Part shown: piece after piece, positions 8,888 to 17,454 of the stretch
Layout: the number at the start of each line of letters is the position of its first letter
Position numbering within the stretch: the first letter of the stretch is position 1
Origin: Ferribacterium limneticum
GTDB lineage: Bacteria > Pseudomonadota > Gammaproteobacteria > Burkholderiales > Rhodocyclaceae
Length of the DNA: 64,000 nt
Reading direction: 5' to 3'
Assembly: GCF_020510565.1 (NCBI RefSeq)
Contig: NZ_CP075189.1
Span: 1,286,501-1,350,500 of the forward strand
Program-made: the position numbers and the translations under genes
Notes under the pieces: generated by a model
Databases searched by the model: none
Seen by the model: the letters and a program-made list of their open reading frames with translations, nothing else
Told to the model about the DNA's origin: nothing

Positions 8888-8944
8888 TCAGAAATCGACA
8901 GTGCCTCCCTTGTAAACGCCTGAATGGCGGGCCTTTACCATTTC

Positions 8945-8975
8945 TTACATTCAGCGTGGCAGGGCTCTCTATAAT
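8945..8975 (+). promoter_or_regulatory. Possible sigma-70 promoter of the TolC-like gene
   Basis: A perfect -10 hexamer TATAAT at 8970-8975 lies about 90 nt before the ATG at 9067. A poor -35 (TTACAT, 8945-8950) is 19 nt upstream. Assigned on the -10 only. Confidence 0.4.
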
Positions 8976-9066
8976 CACGACCAGCTATTTCTTTGGCATT
9001 TTTCGTGGTACCGGGCGCGCATATTTGCCCCGGCCCGGGATTTGCCCTCTTTCTGCCATAACAAAA

Positions 9067-10941
9067 ATGTCACTCATGAAAAAATTCACGCTTGTCGCGC
9101 TACTTGTCTCGGCTGCTTTTCCTGTTATCGGGCAGGTTTCGCCGGTGCCGACCGCCCCCGCCGCCACCCTGAAACAAGTAGCTCAACGCGCCGTCCTCAA
9201 CAGCCCGGAAGTCACCTCGAAGTGGCACGCCTACCGCGCCGCCGACGAAGAAATCGGCGTCGCCCGCGGCGGCTACTTCCCGCGAGTCGACCTTACCGCC
9301 GGCACCGGCCGCGAAAGTCTGCGCCAACCCTCGGCCGCCGACCGCGACTACACCCGCAGCGGCGTCATGCTCAGCCTCAACCAGATGCTCTTCGACGGCT
9401 TCGCCACGCGTAACGAAGTCCGCCGCCTCGACAAAGCCCGCATCGTTCGCTACTACGAACTCCTCGACGCCTCCGAAACCACCGCCCTCGAAGCCGGCCG
9501 CGCCTACCTCGACGTCCTGCGCTACCGCCACCTCGTCGACCTCGCCAAAGACAACTACGTCCAGCACAAAGCCACCTACGACCAGATCGAACGGCGAACC
9601 CAAAGCGGCGTCGGTCGTCGCGTCGACTTCGAACAAGCCGGCAGCCGCCTCGCCCTCGCCGAAATCAACCTGATCACCGAAAGCGCCAACCTCCACGACG
9701 TCAGCGCCCGCTACCAGCGCCTCGTCGGCGCCCAACCCGCCGACGCCATCGCTCCCCCGGCCGAACTCAACACCGCCATCCCGGCCCAGGCCAAAGTCGC
9801 CCTCGACACCCTGCACCGCAAAAACCCCGCGCTCTTAGCCGCCACCGAAAACATCGAAGCCAGCCAATACGAAATCAACGCCCGTCGTGGTGCCTACTCC
9901 CCCAAACTCGACTTCCGCGCCCGCACCGACAACACCCGCAACTACCTCGGTGACACCGGCGATCGCCACCACAACGTCGCCGAACTCGTCGTCAGCTGGA
10001 ACCTCTTCAACGGCGGCTCTGATCGTGCCCGCGAAAAGCAGACCATCGAAAAGAAAAACCTCGCCTTCGACCTCCGCGAAAAAGCCTGCCGCGACACCCG
10101 GCAAACGCTCCTCATCGCCTATAACGACGTCCAGCGCCTCAAGGAACAAACCACCTTCAACGCCCGCCAGGTCACCCTCCTGGAAAAGACCCGTGACGCC
10201 TACCGTGACCAGTTCAACGTCGGCCAACGCACCCTGCTCGACCTCCTCGACACCGAAAACGAACTCCTTGCCGCCCGCCGCGCCAATATCAACGCCGACA
10301 CCGACCTGAGCCTCGCCTACCTGCGCACCTACGCCGGCATGGGCACGCTGCTCGAACAGCTCGGCCTGCAACGCCTCGACGCCGCCACCCCGGACAACAG
10401 CGAACTCGCCGATGTCGACCCGAGCCAACTCTGCCCGAACGACCCCATCGCCCTCGGCCTGCCGGATCGCGACGCCCTCAACGCCAAAGCTGCCGCCCTC
10501 AACGCCAGCCGTGCCCCGCTCGTTCCCGCGGCTACAGCAGCACCCATCGCCCTCAGCCCCGAAGCCGGCATCCAGAACCAGGTCAAATCCTGGGCTGCCG
10601 CCTGGTCGGCCAGAGACTACGCCGCCTACAGCGCCTTCTACGCCCCGACCTTCACTCCTGACGGCGGTCTGACCCGCGAAGACTGGGCGCAACTACGCCG
10701 TGGCCGCATCGCCCCGCGCGACAGCATCAATGTCGACATCCAGGACATGAAAGTCAGGATGGACGGCAACGACCGCGCCTTCGCCGAATTCCGTCAGGTC
10801 TATCAATCCAAGGGCTACAACGACACGACGCAGAAGACGCTGGAGATGATCAAGGTCAATGGCAAGTGGCTAATCAACCGCGAGACGTCCATCCCGTGTC
10901 ATGGCAATACGGTTGGCGGTTGCAAGGGGCTGGCCAAGTAA
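9067..10941 (+). CDS. TolC-family outer-membrane efflux protein with C-terminal NTF2/SnoaL-like domain
   Basis: A 624-residue protein with a signal peptide (MKKFTLVALLVSAAFPVIGQ). Residues about 35-450 form the TolC coiled-coil/beta-barrel repeat (LFDGFATRNEV in the first half, LFNGGSDRAREK in the second). This resembles the AggA/LapE partners of type I secretion systems. After an alanine/proline-rich linker, the last 115 residues (IQNQVKSWAAAWSARDYAAY ... VNGKWLINRE) look like the NTF2-like domain found at the C terminus of some cell-wall L,D-transpeptidases. This is an unusual addition to a TolC. Codon use differs by eye from the neighbours, with many CTC and other C-ending codons. No ABC transporter, membrane-fusion protein or adhesin gene is adjacent. 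The start could be 9067 or 9076. Confidence 0.85.
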   Translation: MSLMKKFTLVALLVSAAFPVIGQVSPVPTAPAATLKQVAQRAVLNSPEVTSKWHAYRAADEEIGVARGGYFPRVDLTAGTGRESLRQPSAADRDYTRSGVMLSLNQMLFDGFATRNEVRRLDKARIVRYYELLDASETTALEAGRAYLDVLRYRHLVDLAKDNYVQHKATYDQIERRTQSGVGRRVDFEQAGSRLALAEINLITESANLHDVSARYQRLVGAQPADAIAPPAELNTAIPAQAKVALDTLHRKNPALLAATENIEASQYEINARRGAYSPKLDFRARTDNTRNYLGDTGDRHHNVAELVVSWNLFNGGSDRAREKQTIEKKNLAFDLREKACRDTRQTLLIAYNDVQRLKEQTTFNARQVTLLEKTRDAYRDQFNVGQRTLLDLLDTENELLAARRANINADTDLSLAYLRTYAGMGTLLEQLGLQRLDAATPDNSELADVDPSQLCPNDPIALGLPDRDALNAKAAALNASRAPLVPAATAAPIALSPEAGIQNQVKSWAAAWSARDYAAYSAFYAPTFTPDGGLTREDWAQLRRGRIAPRDSINVDIQDMKVRMDGNDRAFAEFRQVYQSKGYNDTTQKTLEMIKVNGKWLINRETSIPCHGNTVGGCKGLAK

Positions 10942-10979
10942 GGTGCCCCGGGTCGGCCTGAAAGCCGGCCAGAAAAGAC

Positions 10980-11005
10980 AAAGGCCATGCAATTGCATGG
11001 CCTTT
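10980..11005. terminator. Bidirectional terminator, 26-bp perfect palindrome
   Basis: AAAGGCCATGCAA and its exact complement form a perfect palindrome between the convergent TolC-like gene (stop 10941) and the response regulator (stop 11026), with T-rich flank GGCGTTT. Confidence 0.7.
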
Positions 11006-11025
11006 GGCGTTTACGGGTGCGAGGC

Positions 11026-11730
11026 TTAGCTCAGTGCTTCGACCTCGGCGATGAAAACGTAGCCCTGCGAGCGCAGCGTCTTGATGAAAGCGCTGCCATC
11101 GGGCTGCTTGCCGAGAATGCGGCGGATCTGGCTGACGTGGACGTCGATGATCCGGTCGTAGGGCACGTATTCGCGCTTGAGGACGCGCGAAAGTTGTTCG
11201 CGCGAGAGCGGCTCGAAGGGGTGCTCCAGGAAGGCGACGAGCAGTGCAAAACCCGATACGCCAAGCGGGGTCGGTTGGCCGCCGGCCAAGGTGAGTTCGC
11301 GCGAGGCGGTATCGAGTATCCAGTCACCGAAATGCAGGCGGCGCATTTCGCCGCGGCCGGGGACTGCACGCTGGGTCCGGCGCAGCAGGCCGCGGGTGCG
11401 GGCCAGCAATTCGCGCATGTTGCAGGGCTTGGGCAGAAAGTCGTCGGCGCCAATCTCGATACCGATAATGCGTTCGATTTCGTCGGAACGGGTGGAGTGG
11501 ATGAGAACGGGAATTTCGGAGTGTTGGCGCAGCTGGCGGAGCAGTTCGAGGCCGTCGGCGTCGGGCAGGCTCAGATCAAGAATGATGACGTCGGGCTTTT
11601 CGTCGAGTCGTCGCCACATGGCGGCACCGGTTTCGGCAAAAATACAGTCGATGCCGGCGGTGGCCAGCGTTGAACTCAGCACGTGGCGAGTTCCCGGGTC
11701 GTCCTCAACAATAAGCGCAGTCTGACGCAT
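11026..11730 (-). CDS. OmpR/PhoB-family response regulator
   Basis: A 234-residue regulator. The receiver domain has acidic residues VEDD near the N terminus, the phospho-acceptor D52 (ILDLSLPDADG) and K in LPKP. The winged-helix DNA-binding domain follows (EYVPYDRIIDVHVSQIRRILG ... SQGYVFI). I start at MRQTALIVEDD; the upstream extension to 11775 is not typical of the family. It is divergent from the stand-alone Hpt and hybrid kinase, which are its probable phosphate donors. Palindromes in the shared 156-nt promoter region are candidate binding sites. Confidence 0.93.
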   Translation of the reverse strand: MRQTALIVEDDPGTRHVLSSTLATAGIDCIFAETGAAMWRRLDEKPDVIILDLSLPDADGLELLRQLRQHSEIPVLIHSTRSDEIERIIGIEIGADDFLPKPCNMRELLARTRGLLRRTQRAVPGRGEMRRLHFGDWILDTASRELTLAGGQPTPLGVSGFALLVAFLEHPFEPLSREQLSRVLKREYVPYDRIIDVHVSQIRRILGKQPDGSAFIKTLRSQGYVFIAEVEALS

Positions 11731-11761
11731 GTTTATTCGTTTCGAGTACACGATAAAGAAA

Positions 11762-11799
11762 GGATTGTAATCCAAGGTAAAACAAAGGCTTTGTTTTAC
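11762..11799. promoter_or_regulatory. Two palindromes in the divergent regulator/Hpt promoter region
   Basis: GGATT-GT-AATCC (11762-11773) is followed by GTAAAACAAA - GGC - TTTGTTTTAC (11777-11799), a perfect 10-bp inverted repeat. They are centred between the regulator start (11730) and the Hpt start (11887). The second could also act as a hairpin in RNA. Binding by the adjacent OmpR-type regulator is inferred. Confidence 0.5.
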
Positions 11800-11886
11800 T
11801 ATTCTTTAACATTGCCTCGGCATCTCGGGCGACAATTCGCTTCTATTCGTGACTTCTCCCGACTGATTCATAGAGCCCCGCACTGG

Positions 11887-12279
11887 ATGTCTGTTCCCCG
11901 CACCCTGGATGGTTTTGACGTGGCTGCTGCCATCGGGCGCATGCTTGATCAGCCCATGCTCTGGTGGCAGGCCGTTGGCTTGTTCGTCGAGCATTTTGCC
12001 GACTGGGAACAGGCTTGGCGGGAGAGTGTCGGCGACCACGCGCGGGAGCAAAAGCGTGTGCATGCGCTGCGCAGTGCGGCGGCAAATGTTGGCGCGACGG
12101 CGCTGGCGGAGAGGGCCGCCGCCCTTGAGAATCAGTTGTTGAAATGCCTGGCTGGTCAGGCGAATGCTGTTCCGGACAACTTGCGTCAAAGTTTGCAGCA
12201 ATCATTTCGGCAAACCTGGCTGGCGGCGGCGGAGGCCTGGAAGTCTGCCGCGCCAAGTTCGGAAGGGCGGGGACGATGA
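11887..12279 (+). CDS. Stand-alone histidine phosphotransfer (Hpt) protein
   Basis: A 130-residue helical protein. [25 protein letters not shown] matches the Hpt signature (His followed by a small/basic helix and conserved Gly-Ala), making H59 the probable phosphorylated residue. Its stop overlaps the kinase ATG (ATGA), so the two are translationally coupled. I prefer the ATG at 11887 because longer versions would run back over the divergent promoter. It probably shuttles phosphate between the hybrid kinase and the divergent regulator. The kinase also carries its own Hpt, so the locus has two phosphotransfer domains. Confidence 0.75.
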   Translation: MSVPRTLDGFDVAAAIGRMLDQPMLWWQAVGLFVEHFADWEQAWRESVGDHAREQKRVHALRSAAANVGATALAERAAALENQLLKCLAGQANAVPDNLRQSLQQSFRQTWLAAAEAWKSAAPSSEGRGR

Positions 12280-15020
12280 ACCAGATGCCGACGGTCTCCA
12301 TTCGTGCCCGGCTGGCCAGCATCAATTTTTATGTGCTGCTACTGGCGATTGCCTTTGTCAGCATATTCATCCTGGGCACCGCCGGCTGGATGGCGATGCG
12401 CGGGCATGTCGCCGAGGGCTACGCCCGCCTCGAATTGCTCAACGAAAGTTTGACTCCGGCGCTGGCCGGGAGTGAGCGCGCGGCATTCAACGAAAAGTTC
12501 GCGCTTCTGCGCAGCATGCCCTACCTGCATTCGGCCGCCTTGTTCCGGCAGGATCATTCGGTGTTCGTTGCCTACGATAGCCGCGGCGCCGAAGATTCCC
12601 GGCCGATGCCCTTGATCGATCCGGTGGCCGGGCATCGCTTCTCCTGGAGCCGGATTGATTTTCTGGCGCCGGCCGGCCCGCCCGATCAGCCTTTCGGCTG
12701 GTTGCGCCTGAGTATCGATTTGAGCAGCGTCTATCAGCAGTTGCTCATTTATCTTGGCTTGATCTTGTTTGAAACGGCAGTGGCTTTGGCTGTTGCACTA
12801 CGCTTGCAGGCGAGGCATGTCGAAAGGCTGATCGAACCCTTGCAGGGCTTGACCCAGCGCATGGCGGAGGTCTCGGTCGGCCGGCTGGATATTCGTGCGG
12901 CCGATAGCGGGGTGACCGAAATTGCCCAGCTGGCCGACGGTTTCAACCAGATGGTTGAACAGATTCGCGAACGCGATCACTGGTTGTCGACCCACCTGGG
13001 GAATCTGGAGCAGATTGTCGAGCAGCGGACGCGCGAACTGCGTCTCGCCAAGGAGGCGGCGGAGGCCGGCAGTCTGGCCAAGAGCGAGTTTCTGGCGACG
13101 ATGAGCCACGAGATCCGGACGCCGATGAATGGCGTGCTCGGCATGACCGAACTGCTGCTCAACACCGAACTGGCACCGACCCAGCGCCAGTTTGTCGAGG
13201 CGGTCGAGCGCTCGGGCAAACACCTGCTCGGCATCATCAACGACATTCTGGATTTTTCGAAAATCGAGTCGGGCAAACTGGAGCTTGATGCCGTCGATTT
13301 CGATCTGCGCCAGTTGCTCGAGGAATCACTCGAGCTGTTTTCGCAGCAGGCCGGCAAGAAAGGCCTGGAACTGCTGGCCGATCTGCCGCCGGACGAGAGT
13401 CTGGTGGTCCGGGGCGACGCCCTGCGTTTGCGCCAGATCGTCGTTAATTTGCTCGGCAATGCCATCAAATTCACGGCCAGCGGGGAGATTTTCCTGCGTT
13501 TGCGTGTCCTCGAAAATTCCGAATTTGGCCTGAATTTCCGGTTGACCGTGACAGACACCGGTATCGGCATTCCGCTGGACGCCCAGCAGCGGATTTTCGA
13601 ACATTTTGCCCAGGCCGATGGCTCGACGACGCGCCAGTACGGCGGAACCGGCCTCGGGCTGGCCATTTGTCAGCGCCTGGTCGACATGATGGGCGGCAGT
13701 ATCAGCGTCGACAGCCAGCCGGGGCAGGGGGCGAGCTTTTCGGTCGAATTGGCCATGCCGCACGGCCAGTTGCCAGAGGAAAAACCGGTGCAAAAACCGG
13801 CCGTCGTCGCTGGCCGGCGCTTGCTGATCGTCGATGACACGCCGGCCCATTGCGAGATTTTGCTGGCCCAGCTCAAGGGGCGCGGCTGGACGGCGGATAC
13901 GGCGAGTTCCGGACTGCGCGCCCTGGCCATGGCCGGCGCGGCGATGGCCGAAGGCGAGCCGTACGCGCTGTTGCTGGTCGACATGGAAATGGCCGAGATG
14001 TCAGGGCTCGACCTGATGCGCGCCTTGCACGCCAATCCCCGGCTGTCGGCGATGCGGGTCATCGTCTTTTCGTCGGCCCCTGACATGCCAGAGCAATTGG
14101 CGCAGGCCGGACTGGAGGTCGCGGCTTGTCTGGCCAAACCCTTGCGTCAGGCGGATTTGCTGCGTGCCGTCGAAGCCGCTCTTGGTCGCCGGGAGCGCAG
14201 CGAAAGCCTGAAAGTGCTACCGGCCAGCCGGAGGTTGCGCGGCAAGGTCTTGCTCGCCGAAGACAACGAAAGCAACCTGATCGTGGCGCGTGCCCAGCTG
14301 GAACGATTGGGGCTGGAGGTCATCAGCGCTGGCGACGGTCAGCAGGCGATCGATGTACTGGCGGGCGAGACGGTCGATCTCGTTTTGATGGATTGCCAGA
14401 TGCCGATCCTCGATGGTTTCGCCGCGACGGCGGCGTTGCGTGAACGCGAAGCGGGCAGCGACCGGCATCTGCCGGTCATCGCGCTGACGGCCAATGCCAT
14501 GAAGGGCGACCGCGAACGTTGCGTCGCGGCCGGGATGGATGATTACCTGGCCAAGCCCTACACCGGCGACGAGTTGCTGGCGGTGCTGGCGCGCTGGCTG
14601 CCGGCCGAGCGGCGCAAACCGGCGCCTGCTGCGAGTGCGCAGGGTGAGGTGGGCGACGATATGGCGCCGCTCGATCCGGGCGCCCTCGAAAAAATCCGGG
14701 CCTTGTCGCCTGATGGGGCGGAAGCGCTGGTCGGCCAGGTGCTGGTGGCCTATCTGAAAGCCGCCGAACGCGAATGGGTGCACTTCGATCAAGGCCTGGC
14801 CGATGGCGATACCGCCGTGCTGGCCCGCGCCGCCCATGCCCTCAAGTCGAGCAGTTTCAATGTTGGCGCCAACGGCCTGGCCGAGCGGTGCAGCGAGATC
14901 GAACAGCTTGGCCGGGAAGGACAGATGCGGCAGCTACTGACCCGGGTAGACGGGCTGCGGGCCGAGTGGTCGCGTGTCGAAGCCGCCCTGAAAGCATTGC
15001 TGGCTGGGCAAAAAGCATGA
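12276..15020 (+). CDS. Hybrid sensor histidine kinase (HAMP-HisKA-HATPase-REC-REC-Hpt)
   Basis: A 914-residue, BarA-like membrane kinase. Two membrane segments (about residues 17-40 and 160-180) flank a periplasmic sensor of about 120 residues, then a HAMP domain. HisKA has H278 in SHEIRTPMN. The ATP domain has [17 protein letters not shown] and [12 protein letters not shown]1 has D569 ([12 protein letters not shown]), REC2 has D706 ([12 protein letters not shown]), and the C-terminal Hpt has H854 ([10 protein letters not shown]). All phosphorelay residues are present. A copy of the dispersed motif falls between the N and G1 boxes of the ATP domain (residues 414-427). The gene overlaps the Hpt gene upstream and the REC gene downstream by 4 nt each. 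The signal sensed is unknown. Confidence 0.93.
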   Translation: MNQMPTVSIRARLASINFYVLLLAIAFVSIFILGTAGWMAMRGHVAEGYARLELLNESLTPALAGSERAAFNEKFALLRSMPYLHSAALFRQDHSVFVAYDSRGAEDSRPMPLIDPVAGHRFSWSRIDFLAPAGPPDQPFGWLRLSIDLSSVYQQLLIYLGLILFETAVALAVALRLQARHVERLIEPLQGLTQRMAEVSVGRLDIRAADSGVTEIAQLADGFNQMVEQIRERDHWLSTHLGNLEQIVEQRTRELRLAKEAAEAGSLAKSEFLATMSHEIRTPMNGVLGMTELLLNTELAPTQRQFVEAVERSGKHLLGIINDILDFSKIESGKLELDAVDFDLRQLLEESLELFSQQAGKKGLELLADLPPDESLVVRGDALRLRQIVVNLLGNAIKFTASGEIFLRLRVLENSEFGLNFRLTVTDTGIGIPLDAQQRIFEHFAQADGSTTRQYGGTGLGLAICQRLVDMMGGSISVDSQPGQGASFSVELAMPHGQLPEEKPVQKPAVVAGRRLLIVDDTPAHCEILLAQLKGRGWTADTASSGLRALAMAGAAMAEGEPYALLLVDMEMAEMSGLDLMRALHANPRLSAMRVIVFSSAPDMPEQLAQAGLEVAACLAKPLRQADLLRAVEAALGRRERSESLKVLPASRRLRGKVLLAEDNESNLIVARAQLERLGLEVISAGDGQQAIDVLAGETVDLVLMDCQMPILDGFAATAALREREAGSDRHLPVIALTANAMKGDRERCVAAGMDDYLAKPYTGDELLAVLARWLPAERRKPAPAASAQGEVGDDMAPLDPGALEKIRALSPDGAEALVGQVLVAYLKAAEREWVHFDQGLADGDTAVLARAAHALKSSSFNVGANGLAERCSEIEQLGREGQMRQLLTRVDGLRAEWSRVEAALKALLAGQKA
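13516..13554 (-). repeat. Dispersed motif, copy 4 (inside hybrid kinase)
   Basis: Minus-strand core CACGGTCAACCGG, tail AAATTCA, GGCC, AAATTC, GGAAT. The sense strand reads [10 protein letters not shown] in the kinase. Confidence 0.75.
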
Positions 15021-15397
15021 GCGCCATGCCTTGGCGAGTGCTCGCCGCCGATGACGACCCCACCGCCGGCCTGCTCATGCAGGCGGCGCTGGGTGGCGGC
15101 GATTTTGTCCTGACCCTGGTCGATAACGGCAATGATGCGCTGGCCGAATTCCAGCGCGCCAGCTTCGACATCGCCTTGCTCGACGTTGAAATGCCCGGCC
15201 GCGACGGTTTCGAAGTCTGTTCGGCCATTCGCCAGACGCACGGGGCCGGATTTCCGGTCATTCTGGTGACCGGGCGCAGCGATCCCGAATTTCTCGAGCG
15301 GGCCGGCCGACTTGCCGCCGCACACATCGCCAAGCCGATTGACTGGACCTCGCTGGCCGGCCAACTGCGCTCCCTGCTCGCCGCCGACAAGCGATAA
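15017..15397 (+). CDS. Single-domain response regulator
   Basis: A 126-residue CheY-like receiver ([14 protein letters not shown]) with acidic pocket ADDDP, phospho-acceptor D56 ([13 protein letters not shown]) and K in AKPID. It has no output domain. The ATG overlaps the stop of the hybrid kinase, so it belongs to that operon, probably as a phosphate sink, a competitor of the OmpR-type regulator, or a protein-protein effector. Confidence 0.9.
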   Translation: MSAMPWRVLAADDDPTAGLLMQAALGGGDFVLTLVDNGNDALAEFQRASFDIALLDVEMPGRDGFEVCSAIRQTHGAGFPVILVTGRSDPEFLERAGRLAAAHIAKPIDWTSLAGQLRSLLAADKR

Positions 15398-15492
15398 GCC
15401 CCAGTTTTTCCCACTGCCCCGCCGGGCAGGGCTTGTGGCAGAATCGGGACAAATGGCATCAATGCCAGAGGCGACAGAACAAGGGGGACGAG

Positions 15493-15990
15493 ATGCGATA
15501 TCGGAAAATCTGGCGAGGCCTGTTTTGCGCTTTTGTTTTTGGCAATTTTTTGCCATCGACCGTGGCAGTCGCCCAGGAAGCCAGGCCACTGGCCAAGGGG
15601 CAAACGCTTTACCTGCCGATCTATTCGCACATGCTCTACGGCAATCTGGGCAAGAGCGGCAAGGCGTCCAACGTCTTGCTGTCGACCCTGGTCAGCATTC
15701 GCAATACCGACATCAAGCGTTCAATCCGGGTGCTGTCAGCCAAATATTTCGACACCGGCGGCAAATTGCTTGGCGAGCGCGTGCCGGCGCCGACCGTCGT
15801 GCCGCCACTCGGCACGCTCGAGCTGTTTGTTGAGCTCAACGACGCTTCCGGTGGCTCGGGGGCCAATTTCATCATCAAGTGGGACGCCGAGCAGCTGGTC
15901 AATCCGCCGCTGGTCGAGTCCTTGCACGTCAATATGGATGGTGGCAAGGCCGTCATCTTCATGACCCAGTCGGTACCGCTGACGGAATGA
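15493..15990 (+). CDS. DUF3124 exported protein
   Basis: A 165-residue protein with a signal peptide ([28 protein letters not shown]) and a single domain of the DUF3124 type ([13 protein letters not shown] start, [25 protein letters not shown]), whose function is not known. The ATG is preceded by a purine-rich site (GGGGGACGAG). It overlaps the potassium channel gene by 4 nt, so a role connected with that channel is possible. Its signal peptide is partly encoded by a copy of the dispersed motif (residues 13-26). Confidence 0.8.
   Translation: MRYRKIWRGLFCAFVFGNFLPSTVAVAQEARPLAKGQTLYLPIYSHMLYGNLGKSGKASNVLLSTLVSIRNTDIKRSIRVLSAKYFDTGGKLLGERVPAPTVVPPLGTLELFVELNDASGGSGANFIIKWDAEQLVNPPLVESLHVNMDGGKAVIFMTQSVPLTE
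15530..15570 (-). repeat. Dispersed motif, copy 5 (in DUF3124 signal peptide)
   Basis: Minus strand: TGCCACGGTCGATGG core variant, then CAAAAAAT, TGCC, AAAAAC, AAAAG. The spacing is as in the consensus; the protein reads [14 protein letters not shown]. Confidence 0.7.
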
Positions 15991-17045
15991 GCGGCAACTC
16001 CGGCGCATCCCCGATCAAGACCCTGCAGACCGGCTATATCGTCCGGCTGCTCTACGTCGCGCTCGGCATGCTGTTTGCCGTGCATCTGTTCGGCACCATC
16101 GGTTACATGGTGCTGACCGAGGGCAAGTATTCGTGGTTCGACTGCTTCTACATGACCTTCATCACCGTCGCCACCATCGGCTTCGGCGAAATCATCGACA
16201 TGTCGAGCAACCAGCCGGCGCGGGTTTTGACGGTGGTCATCGGCATTCTCGGTGCCGGCAATTTGTCGCTGCTGTTTTCGGTCGTCACCGTGGCGCTGCT
16301 CGAAACCGACCTCAATGGAACCCTGCGGAGAAAACGCATGGAAAAAACAATCAAGAAACTCAAGGGCCACTACATTTTGTGCGGCTTCGGCCGGGTCGGG
16401 CGCAACATTGCGCACGAACTGGCAGCAACCAACCGGCACTTCGTCGGCATCGACGAAGACCTGCACAAGCTCGAGGAATACAAGGAAAAGAACATTGGTT
16501 TTCTCTTCCTGAACGGCGATGCCAGCGACGACGACGTGCTGATCGCCGCCGACCTGGAGGACGCCAAGGGTCTGTTCGCGGTGACCGGCGACGATTCGCG
16601 CAACCTGATGATCGTCATCACGGCCAAGCAGTTGAAGCCCGAATTGCGCGTCGTGGCCCGCTGTACCGAAACGCGCAACATCGAAAAGATGCGCAAGGCC
16701 GGGGCCGACGCCATCGTCTCGCCCGACTTTACGGGCGGCATGCGCATCGCGTCGGCGATGATCCGGCCGCATGTGGTTTCCTTTCTCGACGAAATGCTCA
16801 AGTCGGAGAAAAACCTGCGCGTCGAAGAGGTGCCGGTGCCGGCCGGATTCATTCCCAAGCCGCTCGGCGTGCTGCAGTTGCGTAGCGCCAATTACGTTTT
16901 TCTTGCCGTGCGCGAGCGTAACGGTAGTTGGCAGTTCAATCCGGACAAGGACTTTCTGCTCAAGCCCGGCTTCACGTTGATCGCCATGGCCAGCCCGGTC
17001 GGGCGTACTGAAATTGAGACCTTGTTGATCGAAATGGCGTCTTGA
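15987..17045 (+). CDS. Ion-channel protein with RCK (TrkA-N/TrkA-C) domains
   Basis: A 352-residue protein. A membrane part with two helices flanks a pore loop containing TVATIGFGE, a potassium-channel-type selectivity filter in which the usual GYGD reads GFGE. A Rossmann TrkA-N domain follows ([19 protein letters not shown], then GDASDDDVL), and a TrkA-C domain closes it. Such channels gate K+ flow in response to nucleotides or ions. The ATG overlaps the DUF3124 stop. The changed filter could alter ion selectivity; that is inference. Confidence 0.88.
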   Translation: MSGNSGASPIKTLQTGYIVRLLYVALGMLFAVHLFGTIGYMVLTEGKYSWFDCFYMTFITVATIGFGEIIDMSSNQPARVLTVVIGILGAGNLSLLFSVVTVALLETDLNGTLRRKRMEKTIKKLKGHYILCGFGRVGRNIAHELAATNRHFVGIDEDLHKLEEYKEKNIGFLFLNGDASDDDVLIAADLEDAKGLFAVTGDDSRNLMIVITAKQLKPELRVVARCTETRNIEKMRKAGADAIVSPDFTGGMRIASAMIRPHVVSFLDEMLKSEKNLRVEEVPVPAGFIPKPLGVLQLRSANYVFLAVRERNGSWQFNPDKDFLLKPGFTLIAMASPVGRTEIETLLIEMAS

Positions 17046-17074
17046 AGCAATTTTTTTGGGGTTAGGCGGTTTCT

Positions 17075-17102
17075 CGACAGGTTTCTCTGTCGGCCGCAAT
17101 TT
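17075..17102 (+). terminator. Weak terminator after the channel gene
   Basis: CGACAG - GTTTCT - CTGTCG hairpin followed by GCCGCAATTTTT. It directly precedes the ribosome site of the cytochrome gene. Confidence 0.4.
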
Positions 17103-17118
17103 TTCGGAGGAAATAAAC

Positions 17119-17421
17119 ATGCAAAAAACAATCATGATGGCCGGCGCTTTCCTGCTGCTGGCCGGTACCGCACAGGCTTCGCCGGAACTGGCCAAGGCCA
17201 AGAACTGCATGACCTGCCACGCCATCGACAAGAAAATCGTTGGCCCGGCCTACAAGGACATTGCCGCCAAGCGGGCTGCGGAAAAAGGTGCGGAAGCCGC
17301 GCTGGCCGTGAAGATCAAGGGCGGCAGCAAGGGCGAATGGGGGCAGGTGCCGATGCCGGCGAACAATGTGACCGATGCCGAAGCGGCGACCTTGGCCAAG
17401 TGGGTCCTTACCCAGAAGTAA
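17119..17421 (+). CDS. Small class I cytochrome c (c551/c552 type)
   Basis: A 100-residue periplasmic cytochrome. The signal peptide ends near AQA-SPEL, haem c attaches at CMTCH (residues 30-34), and a late methionine in VPMPANNVTD is the expected axial ligand. The length is typical of the c551/c8 family of electron carriers between cytochrome complexes and terminal reductases. A strong GGAGG (17106-17110) sits 8 nt before the ATG. The gene stands between the channel and MFS genes with its own ribosome site and no partner oxidase nearby. Confidence 0.92.
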   Translation: MQKTIMMAGAFLLLAGTAQASPELAKAKNCMTCHAIDKKIVGPAYKDIAAKRAAEKGAEAALAVKIKGGSKGEWGQVPMPANNVTDAEAATLAKWVLTQK

Positions 17422-17454
17422 GCGCTGGCGGCGGATGACGAGAAGCGAGACTGA

